From NCBI RefSeq assembly GCF_019710745.1, contig NZ_JAHKJW010000021.1, positions 88,152 to 152,151 of the forward strand: 64,000 bases of DNA, written 5' to 3'. The stretch's first letter is position 1, and each line of letters starts with the position of its first letter. Source of the DNA: Streptomyces beigongshangae (GTDB lineage: Bacteria; Actinomycetota; Actinomycetes; Streptomycetales; Streptomycetaceae). The notes under the pieces are model-generated. The model was not told where the DNA came from. It worked only from the letters and a program-made list of their open reading frames with translations, and ran no database searches. The position numbers and the translations under genes were made by a program. Of this stretch, positions 47,048-64,000 are shown in pieces.

Positions 47048-47952
47048 GTGTCCGGGCGCACCGCCACCACCCGGAACGCGTCGGTCATGACCGCCACCCG
47101 GCCCCACAGCGCGTCGTGCCCGGCCACGTGCACCCGCTCGACCCCGAGGCCCTTGAGGGTCTCGGCGACCAGGGGCCACCGCACCGTGCGCGTCACCGCG
47201 TTCAGCAGCAGCGAGCGCACGCCGTCCGCCGTCCGTACCAGGGACCCGTCGTGGTCCGACACGATGACGGTGGAGGGGTCGGAGAACGGGGCCTTCGCGA
47301 CGACCTCGGCCGCGATCTCCTCGCGCAGCCCCTCGAAGAGCGCCGAGTGCATCGGGGGCCGCATGACGTACAGCGGCAGGCCGCCCGCCGCCCGCAGCCG
47401 CTTCTCCAGCCACTCCACCGAGTCCTCGCGCACCGACAGCATGTGGAAGTCGTGGTCGACGTGGCAGGCCACCTCGTTCCACTCGCCGCGCGCGTCCAGT
47501 TCGGCGCGGATCTCGGCGAGCCGGTCGAGCGGGACGCGGGCGAACGACTGGGTGACGATGTCGCGGTGGTGGGCGGCGAAGTAGGCGTCCACGCGACGGC
47601 CCCACTCGACCGTCATCGTCACGGCCTCGGGGAACGGCAGCGCCCCGGAGCGCACCGCCGCCGGGATGCCGCCGAAGCTGGCTCCCGCGCAGGCGACCGG
47701 CGGGGTGTCCTGCCCGTCGACCGCGCACTCGGCCAGCGCCAGGCAGGAGACCAGGAAGGCCAGGCGCGTCGGCTCGGGGAACGCCCCCTGGTCGCCCCGG
47801 CTCTCGGCCTCCCGGTACCGGTCCACCAGGGAATACCCCAGCGCCCGGTCCGCCTCGGCGACGAACCGGCGGGCCACGGGATGGGCCACCAGGAAACGCG
47901 CCAATTCGGCGAACCGCGTCGGGCCGATTCCGGGAAAGACAATCGCCGACAT
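47011..47952 (-). CDS. Discrete acyltransferase for starter transfer (VinK-like)
   Basis: A 313-residue malonyltransferase-fold protein without attached domains. It begins MSAIVFPGIGPTRF, has GASFGG as nucleophile elbow and PPMHSALFEGL at the catalytic-His position of AT enzymes. It lacks the canonical extender-specificity HAFH/YASH motif. VinK in vicenistatin moves a dipeptidyl group from the stand-alone ACP to the loading ACP of the PKS. The same job is inferred here, the target being the N-terminal ACP of PKS-E, which has no AT of its own. I start it at the ATG at 47952 (GGAGAGGG 7 bases upstream) rather than at the in-frame codon at 47976. It is divergent from the next ligase gene. Confidence 0.82.
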   Translation of the reverse strand: MSAIVFPGIGPTRFAELARFLVAHPVARRFVAEADRALGYSLVDRYREAESRGDQGAFPEPTRLAFLVSCLALAECAVDGQDTPPVACAGASFGGIPAAVRSGALPFPEAVTMTVEWGRRVDAYFAAHHRDIVTQSFARVPLDRLAEIRAELDARGEWNEVACHVDHDFHMLSVREDSVEWLEKRLRAAGGLPLYVMRPPMHSALFEGLREEIAAEVVAKAPFSDPSTVIVSDHDGSLVRTADGVRSLLLNAVTRTVRWPLVAETLKGLGVERVHVAGHDALWGRVAVMTDAFRVVAVRPDTAMRPRRRSTIA

Positions 47953-48012
47953 ATTATCGCCCTCTCCATTTGTCACGTCCGCGACCTGCCTCTTGTAAAG
48001 CCGGACGGCTCG

Positions 48013-48123
48013 ATCCTATCGTTTCCGGTCATCCTCGCCCGACCCCTCATGACGGCATAACCCCTATGGCCCCCTAGATCGCCGGTGATCGGCCAGGGGT
48101 TCTTGTGGGGTGTAAAAACACCC
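48013..48123. promoter_or_regulatory. Divergent promoter region of the acyltransferase and starter-ligase genes
   Basis: On the minus strand, AGGGG-N5-AGGGG (forward 48062-48076) is followed by a third AGGGGT (forward 48042-48047) and, 24 bases further, a perfect TAGGAT -10 (forward 48013-48018) for the acyltransferase gene. On the plus strand AGGGGT (48095-48100) and a small GGGTGT-AAAA-ACACCC hairpin (48108-48123) precede the ligase gene. The AGGGG repeats match those at 8700 and 46661. Confidence 0.5.
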
Positions 48124-48174
48124 TGTTAGAAACGGCCTGGCATAGGTGGGGAAAACCGAATGGAAGGGTGGCGC

Positions 48175-49773
48175 ATGAGTCCGAATGGAGCGCGTCCGGC
48201 TCGGGCGCACGCGTCGGTGGACAACCTGCGGACGTACCTGCTGGCCGCGGCCGCGACGACCCCCGACCGGCCGGCCGTCGTCCAGGTCGCGGCCGGCGGC
48301 GGTCTGGAGACGATCACCTACGGCGAACTGGAACGGCGCACCGACCGCTACGCCGCCGGACTCGACGCCCTCGGCCTCGACGTCGGCGACCGCGTCATCC
48401 TGGAGTCCGACACCGACGCCGACGCCGTGGCGCTCCTGCTGGCCTGCGCCACCCTCGGACTGCCCTTCGTCCCGGTCAGCCCCGAGGCCCCCGACGAGCG
48501 GCTCCTGACGGTCGTCGACACCGCCGAGCCCGCGCTGTACGTGCAGTCCGTGCGCGGCCGGCGCGACGGCGTCCCCGAGCCGGTCGGCACCGCCCGGTTC
48601 GGCCCCGACGGCCTCACCGTGGAGCGGCCGCCCGCTCCCCGGGTCCGCCGCCGCCGCACGGTGACGCCCGTCGACACCGCGTACATCACCTTCACCTCGG
48701 GCACGACGGGCCGGCCCAAGGGCGTGGTGATGAGCCACCGCGGGGTCATCGCGTTCCTGCGGGGCGCGCAGGCCGCCGAACTCATCACCCCCGAGGACCG
48801 GGTGGCGAGCACGGCGCCGCTCCAGTTCGACTTCGCGCTGTTCGACATCGGCTTCACCCTCAGCCACGGCGCCGCGCTGGTGCCCGTACCGCGCGACCGG
48901 CTCAACTGGCCCCGCCGCTACCTGTCGTACCTGCGCGAGGCCGGGGTGACCCAGGTCGACAGCGTCCCCTCGGCCTGGCGCCCGGCGCTGCAGCACGAGC
49001 CCGGCCTGCTGGCCGAGCTCGCCGAGGAGGGCGCCCTGCGCAGCATCGTCTTCACGGGGGAGAACTTCCCGCTGGACGAGCTCAGGCGCCTCCAGGAGCT
49101 GTGGCCCAAGGTCCGGTTCATCAACGGCTACGGCGCCACCGAGACGATGGCCGCGTCCATCACCGAGGTCCCCAACCCGCTGCCCCCCGAGACCGAGCGC
49201 CTGTCGATCGGTCACGCGGTCGCGGGCGCGGAGATGACGCTCGTCGCCCCCGACGGCACCCCCGTGGACGAGCCCGGCGTGCTGGGCGAGATATACCTGC
49301 GCACCCCGTCGCTGTTCTCCGGCTACTGGCGCGACCCGGAGGCCACCCGCGCCGTCGTCGTCCCCGACCCGCTCGACCCCGGCTCGGCGCAGCTGGTGTT
49401 CAAGACCGGCGACCTGGCCTCCGTGGGCCCCGAGGGCGAGCTGTACTTCCACGGCCGCGCCGACTCCCAGGTGCAGATCCGCGGCAACCGCGTCGAACTG
49501 GGCGAGGTGGAGCGCCGCATCGCCCAGGTGCCGGGCGTCACCGGCGCGGTCGCGATGCTCCTGCCGCGCGAGAACGACGACCCGTGGCTGCACGCGTTCG
49601 TCACCCACGCCCCCGACGGCCCCAAGCCGTCCACCAAGGACGTCATCGCGTTCTGCCGTGCCGGACTGCCCGGCTACATGGTTCCCCACCGGCTGCACAC
49701 GGTGGACGAGTTCCCGCTCACCGTCAACGGGAAGGTCGACCGTGCCGTCCTGACCGCCCTCGCGACGTCCTGA
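48175..49773 (+). CDS. Stand-alone beta-amino-acid-type adenylating enzyme (VinN/CmiS6-like)
   Basis: About 532 residues (ATG at 48175 behind GGAAGGG; an ATG at 48160 is in frame and possible). Core motifs are FTSGTTGRPKG (A3), QFDFALFDIG (A4), NGYGATET (A5), FKTGDLASV (A7) and VNGKVDR (A10 Lys). The A4 Asp in FDFALFD is consistent with the VinN/HitB/CmiS6 group, which uses an Asp here to bind the beta-amino group of 3-amino acids and loads them on the discrete ACP. The side-chain pocket cannot be read reliably. Its gene lies 47 bases before PKS-E in the same direction. An alternative is a simple acyl-ACP ligase loading the PKS-E ACP directly, but the VinK-like and VinL-like partners make that less likely. 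Confidence 0.78.
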   Translation: MSPNGARPARAHASVDNLRTYLLAAAATTPDRPAVVQVAAGGGLETITYGELERRTDRYAAGLDALGLDVGDRVILESDTDADAVALLLACATLGLPFVPVSPEAPDERLLTVVDTAEPALYVQSVRGRRDGVPEPVGTARFGPDGLTVERPPAPRVRRRRTVTPVDTAYITFTSGTTGRPKGVVMSHRGVIAFLRGAQAAELITPEDRVASTAPLQFDFALFDIGFTLSHGAALVPVPRDRLNWPRRYLSYLREAGVTQVDSVPSAWRPALQHEPGLLAELAEEGALRSIVFTGENFPLDELRRLQELWPKVRFINGYGATETMAASITEVPNPLPPETERLSIGHAVAGAEMTLVAPDGTPVDEPGVLGEIYLRTPSLFSGYWRDPEATRAVVVPDPLDPGSAQLVFKTGDLASVGPEGELYFHGRADSQVQIRGNRVELGEVERRIAQVPGVTGAVAMLLPRENDDPWLHAFVTHAPDGPKPSTKDVIAFCRAGLPGYMVPHRLHTVDEFPLTVNGKVDRAVLTALATS

Positions 49774-49820
49774 CCACCCCCGATGGCCTCCACGCCTCAT
49801 CTTCGTTGCGGAGTATGCAC

Positions 49821-60400
<10,580 letters not shown>

Positions 60401-60404
<4 letters not shown>

Positions 60405-60964
60405 CCCAACTGCTCGACGCCACCGAACGGCGTGTCTACGACACGGACAAGGAACTGCTGCACCGCGTCCTGACCCCGTACCGGGCCAAGAAGTGCGAGT
60501 ACCTCACCTCCGCCACGGTCGGCCTCAAGGACGACGGCCGCGGCGGCGAGGTCCTCACCGCCGAGTGCTCCTTCATGATCCCCGAGTCCTGCTACATCGA
60601 CGACACGGGCCACTTCAACTCGGTCGAGTTCAACATCTGCTTCAACCAGATGTCGTACTACCTGATGGCCATGGCGGTGAAGGAGTCGCTGATCGAGCCG
60701 TTCTCCCGCTGGACGCTGGAGCAGTTCTGGGACCGCCAGCTCGCCGACGTGTTCATCACCGACTTCAAGAGCAGCTTCCGCACCGCCATGAACGGCCGCA
60801 ACTTCCGCGGCCGGCTGGAGATCACCGACATCGCGAACTGGGACGGCAACGACCTGCGCGACGCCCTGATCATGCTGCGGACCCGGTGCCGCTACTGGGA
60901 CGAGCAGGGCGGCGAGAGCCACGGCGAGATCGCCGCCGCCATCACCAACCCGCCCGAGAACTGA
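60401..60964 (+). CDS. FcoT/CmiS1-type thioesterase, candidate glycine-adding enzyme
   Basis: A 187-residue hot-dog-fold protein of the FcoT thioesterase family; the central block ESCYIDDTGHFNSVEFNICF leads into a long helix (NQMSYYLMAMAV). In cremimycin, CmiS1 of this family adds glycine to the beta carbon of a 2-enoyl thioester and hydrolyses it to an N-carboxymethyl-3-amino acid. A glycine-oxidase homologue then trims this. That reaction is inferred here because an FAD glycine-oxidase-type gene lies 2.1 kb downstream and a DH/KR/ACP protein that could present an enoyl-ACP lies between. FcoT homologues also act in isonitrile lipopeptide pathways, but no matching oxidase or NRPS is present. 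Its ATG overlaps the PKS-E stop. Confidence 0.82.
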
Positions 60965-60994
60965 TCCGGCCCGGCCACCGCGGAGGAAGCGACG

Positions 60995-63079
60995 ATGAGC
61001 AGTACGAAACGGCCTGGGCTTCCCGAGGGAGCGCGGCAGGTCGACATCGAGCACATATACGACCGGCTGGCCGACCGCGGCCTGCGGTACGGCCCGGCCT
61101 TCCGGAACCTGCGGTCCGTGTGGTCGCACGGGGAGGAGGTCTACGCCGAGGCCGGTCTGGAGAACGCCACCGGCGGTGACGACTACCTCCTGCACCCGGC
61201 GCTGTTCGACGCCGCGCTGCAGGCCGCGCTGGTGCCGGGCCTCGACAGCGAGGGAGGCACCTTCCTCCCCTTCGCGCTGCGCGGGATCCGCCTCCACCGG
61301 GCGGGCGCCAGCGCCGTCGACGTCCACACCGTGCCGAACGAGGAGGGCATCTCCCTGGCCCTCACCGGCGGCGACGGCGAACCGGTCGTCACGGTCGGCA
61401 CCCTCGTCAGGCGGGCCGTCTCCGCCGACCAGCTCGACGCCGCCGCGCAGCGCACCCGGCTGCTGCGCGTCGTGTGGAAGAGCGTCGAGCAGCAGTCCGT
61501 CACCGCCGACCACACGCACTGGGCGCTCCTGGGCACCGACCACATCGGTCTCACCGGCGCGCTGAAGTCCGTCCGCCGTTCGTTCGACTCCTACTCCTCG
61601 CTCGCCGCCCTGGACGCCGCGCTGCGCGACGGCGCCCCCGTGCCCGACGTGGTCGTGGTCTCGTGCACGGACCAGGACTCGCCGGTGCGCTCCGCCGCAC
61701 AGCGCGCCCTCATGCTCGTGCAGGAGTGGACGGCCGACGAACGCCTGGCCGGGGCCCGGCTGCTGCTGGTCAGCAACGGCGCCGTGGCGGCCCGCGGCCA
61801 CGAGGACCTGTCCGACCTGCCGGGCGCGGCCGTCTGGGGACTGGTGCGCAGCGCCCAGTCCGAACACCCCGGCCGCTTCGTCCTGGTCGACGTCGACGAC
61901 CCCGACGACTCCGGCCGCGCCCTCGTCGCCGCGGCGGCCTCCGGCGAACCGCAGCTGGCGGTACGGCACGGCGCCCTGTTCCGGCCCCGCCTCGTCCGCC
62001 ACGCGCCGCCGTCCCGGCGGGCCGGCCTCACCGGGACCGTCGTGATCACCGGCGGCACCGGCGCGCTGGGCCGGCTGCTCGCCCGGCACCTGGTCACCCG
62101 CCACGGCGTCCAGCACCTCGTCCTGCTCAGCCGCCGGGGTCCCGACGCGCCCGGGGCCGCCGACCTGAGCACTGAACTCACCGGGCTCGGCGCCCGCGTC
62201 GACGTGGTGGCCTGCGACGTCACCGACCGTTCGGCACTGGAGGACGCCCTGGCGGACCTCCCGGCGCCCTCCGCCGTCATCCACACCGCCGGCCGGCTGT
62301 CCGACGGCGCCGTCGACACCCTCACCCCGCACCGGCTCGACCAGGTCCTGAGCCCCAAGGTCGACACGGCGCTGCACCTGCACGACCTGATCCAGGACCC
62401 GGACTGCGAGTTCGTGATGTTCTCGTCCGTCGCGGGACTGGTCGGCAACTCGGGACAGGCCAACTACGCCGCCGCCAACTCCGTCCTCGACGCGCTCGCG
62501 CACCGCCGCCGCTCGCTGGGCCTGCGCGGTCTCTCCCTCGCCTGGGGCCTGTGGGAGAGCGAGGGCGGCATGGGGTCCGAGCTGTCCGCCGCGGACCTCA
62601 ACCGCATCAAGCGCTCCGGCTTCGCGCCGCTCGGGCACGAACAGGGCCTGGCCCTCTTCGACGCCGCGCTCGCCGGCGACGAGAGCGTGCTCGCCCCCGT
62701 ACGGCTGAACGAGGCGGCCCTCACCGGGAACGTCCCGCCCGTCCTGGCCGACCTGGCGCCGGCCGCCCCCGCCGGCAAGTCCGCCGACACGCTGCACCTG
62801 CGCCTGGCCGACCTGCCGGAGGCCGAACGCGACGGCGCCGTCCTGGAGTTCGTCCGCGAGTCGGCGGCCGCCGTCCTCGGCTACGACAGCTCCGACGACA
62901 TCGACGCCGACCGGGAGTTCAACGCCGTCGGCCTGGACTCCATCGGCAACCTCGAACTCAGCCGCCGCCTGGCGGCCGGCACCGGGCTGCAGCTTCCGGC
63001 GACCGTCGTCTTCGACCATCCGACCCCCGCAGACCTGGCTTCCCACCTGCGGCGACTTCTCCAGGAGAGTGCATCATGA
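60995..63079 (+). CDS. KS/AT-less PKS protein: C-terminal half DH-KR-ACP
   Basis: 694 residues, ATG with GGAGG 8 bases upstream, so the short form is a true gene. It begins inside a dehydratase: YGPAF at residue 32 and HPALFDAALQA with Asp72 and Gln76 (the D-x3-Q motif) belong to the second hot-dog. The first hot-dog with its H-x3-G-x4-P is missing, as are KS and AT. KR follows (cofactor loop TGGTGALG at about 353, Tyr491, LSD in place of LDD), then an ACP (Ser649, GLDSIGNLEL). There is no docking tail, and the stop overlaps the glycine oxidase start (ATGA). It may complete a module split within the DH whose KS-AT part lies outside the window, or act on acyl-ACPs supplied in trans. Confidence 0.9.
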   Translation: MSSTKRPGLPEGARQVDIEHIYDRLADRGLRYGPAFRNLRSVWSHGEEVYAEAGLENATGGDDYLLHPALFDAALQAALVPGLDSEGGTFLPFALRGIRLHRAGASAVDVHTVPNEEGISLALTGGDGEPVVTVGTLVRRAVSADQLDAAAQRTRLLRVVWKSVEQQSVTADHTHWALLGTDHIGLTGALKSVRRSFDSYSSLAALDAALRDGAPVPDVVVVSCTDQDSPVRSAAQRALMLVQEWTADERLAGARLLLVSNGAVAARGHEDLSDLPGAAVWGLVRSAQSEHPGRFVLVDVDDPDDSGRALVAAAASGEPQLAVRHGALFRPRLVRHAPPSRRAGLTGTVVITGGTGALGRLLARHLVTRHGVQHLVLLSRRGPDAPGAADLSTELTGLGARVDVVACDVTDRSALEDALADLPAPSAVIHTAGRLSDGAVDTLTPHRLDQVLSPKVDTALHLHDLIQDPDCEFVMFSSVAGLVGNSGQANYAAANSVLDALAHRRRSLGLRGLSLAWGLWESEGGMGSELSAADLNRIKRSGFAPLGHEQGLALFDAALAGDESVLAPVRLNEAALTGNVPPVLADLAPAAPAGKSADTLHLRLADLPEAERDGAVLEFVRESAAAVLGYDSSDDIDADREFNAVGLDSIGNLELSRRLAAGTGLQLPATVVFDHPTPADLASHLRRLLQESAS

Positions 63080-64000
63080 ACACCGTTGTCGTGGGCGGTG
63101 GGGTCATCGGCCTGGCCACCGCCTGGCGGGCCGCGCTCCGGGGCATCACCGTCACGGTGATCGACCCGGCCCCCGCCTCGAAGGCGTCCCACGCCTCGGC
63201 GGGCATGCTGCCGCCCGGCCACGAGGAACTCCTCAAGCAGGAGCACGTCCTGCGGCTGTGCATGACCTCCCGCGATCGCTACCCGTCCTTCGTGGCCGAG
63301 CTGGAGGAGTTCGCGCCCGCGGGCTTCCGGCGCGACGGCGTGCTGGACGCCGCCTTCGACGAGGACGCCCTGGAGGGCCTCGAACGGCAGGAGGCCCTCC
63401 AGGAGTCGCTCGGCATCCGCACCCAGCGGCTCGGCCCGCAGGAGTGCAGCGAGCTGGAGCCGAACCTCGCGCCCGCCCTCGGCGGCCTGCTGTCGCCCGA
63501 CGACGGCTCCGTCGACCCGCGCGTGCTCAACGCGGCGCTGATCACCGCCATCGAGGCCCTGGGCGGCACCGTCGTCCGCCGCAGCGCCGTCCGCGTCGGC
63601 GACCACACCGTCACCCTCGACAACGGCGACACGGTGGCCTTCGACCGCCTCGTCCTGGCCGCCGGCTGCTGGACGCACCAGATCGAGGGCCTGCCCGAGG
63701 GCGTCGTCCCGGAGATCCGCCCCGTCAAGGGCCAGATCCTGCGCCTGCACTCGGACCCCCCGGTGCTCAACGTGACGACCCGCGCCTTCTCCAAGGGCTC
63801 GTCGCTCTACCTGGTGCCCCGGCTGGGCGGCGAACTGGTCATCGGCTCCACCTACGAGGAGCGCGGCTACGACGAGACCGTCACCGCCGACGGCACCTTC
63901 GGCCTGCTGGCCCGTGTGGCCGAGGTGATACCGAGCGCGGGCACCCTCCGCTTCGCGGAGATCAGCGCGGGGCTGCGGCCCGGCTCGCCCGACGACCTGC
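63076..64000 (+). CDS. FAD-dependent glycine oxidase-type enzyme (CmiS2-like), 3' end off the window
   Basis: 308 residues are visible before the right edge. A D-amino-acid oxidase/ThiO-family flavoprotein: VVVGGGVIGLATA is the dinucleotide motif, VIDP ends beta-2, SHASAGMLPPGHE is the FAD-contacting loop typical of glycine oxidases, and LVLAAGCWTHQI and EISAGLRPGSPDD follow. In cremimycin biosynthesis CmiS2 oxidises N-carboxymethyl-3-aminononanoate to the free 3-amino acid and glyoxylate. The ATGA overlap with the preceding gene and the FcoT-type gene upstream support that function rather than thiamine synthesis. The catalytic C-terminal part cannot be checked here. Confidence 0.85.
   Translation, partial: MNTVVVGGGVIGLATAWRAALRGITVTVIDPAPASKASHASAGMLPPGHEELLKQEHVLRLCMTSRDRYPSFVAELEEFAPAGFRRDGVLDAAFDEDALEGLERQEALQESLGIRTQRLGPQECSELEPNLAPALGGLLSPDDGSVDPRVLNAALITAIEALGGTVVRRSAVRVGDHTVTLDNGDTVAFDRLVLAAGCWTHQIEGLPEGVVPEIRPVKGQILRLHSDPPVLNVTTRAFSKGSSLYLVPRLGGELVIGSTYEERGYDETVTADGTFGLLARVAEVIPSAGTLRFAEISAGLRPGSPDDL

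Noticed and set aside
48175..49773. The ligase as a fatty-acid loader acting directly on the PKS-E ACP
   Set aside because: A discrete ACP and a VinK-like transferase would then have no role. The FDFALFD motif also suits beta-amino acid binding. It is kept as an alternative in the feature entry.
63076..64000. ThiO of thiamine biosynthesis
   Set aside because: No thiS, thiG or other thi genes are adjacent, and its start overlaps the stop of a PKS gene.

Overview
The window is about 73% G+C with strong third-position GC bias, sparse AGGAG-type ribosome sites and modular type I polyketide synthases (PKS), which points to a Streptomyces or close relative. About 56 of the 64 kb is one biosynthetic gene cluster. 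It is predicted, not proven, to make a polyene macrolactam with a beta-amino-acid starter, and it best fits the 20-membered heronamide/BE-14106 type.

Left flank (1-7650): ordinary chromosomal genes and many broken ones. A STAS-domain protein is cut by the window edge. It is followed by a decayed minus-strand gene (411-901), a secreted peptidase-inhibitor-I36-like protein, a VOC protein and MDR oxidoreductase pair with a divergent TetR, and a DUF5133 gene closed by a perfect 24-bp hairpin. Next come remnants of a methyltransferase, an AMP-ligase and an FAD enzyme (4756-5974), then a membrane histidine kinase carrying a rare TTA codon.

Cluster core 1 (7736-42437): a type II thioesterase points left. 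A co-directional run of about 33.6 kb points right: PKS-A (1 module, broken dehydratase), PKS-B (2 modules), PKS-C (1 module plus thioesterase), a proline-iminopeptidase-type hydrolase, PKS-D (2 modules) and a cytochrome P450. It ends at a perfect 16-bp hairpin.

Middle (42800-48000): a 14-TM MFS exporter with a divergent TetR regulator, then the starter-handling set: an amino-acid adenylating enzyme, a stand-alone carrier protein and a stand-alone acyltransferase.

Cluster core 2 (48175 to beyond 64000): a beta-amino-acid-type adenylating enzyme, PKS-E (loading ACP plus 2 modules), an FcoT/CmiS1-type thioesterase, a KS/AT-less PKS protein (half DH-KR-ACP) and an FAD glycine-oxidase-type enzyme cut by the right edge. 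The last three are tightly coupled; two ATGA overlaps are visible.

How it fits together (inference from homologous pathways): the thioesterase-type and glycine-oxidase-type enzymes would aminate an enoyl-ACP to give a free 3-amino acid. The 48175 ligase would load it on the small ACP. The 45123 ligase would cap its amine with an amino acid. The acyltransferase would pass it to the loading ACP of PKS-E. The hydrolase would remove the cap before PKS-C cyclises the chain. Docking tails give the order E-D-A-B-C. The AT and reductive domains then predict a C10-C17 tetraene, a retained C9 hydroxyl and a C2-C7 triene amide, with methyls at C6 and C14 and a free C8 for the P450. The PKS that builds the starter carbon chain, and any pathway-specific activator, must lie outside the window.
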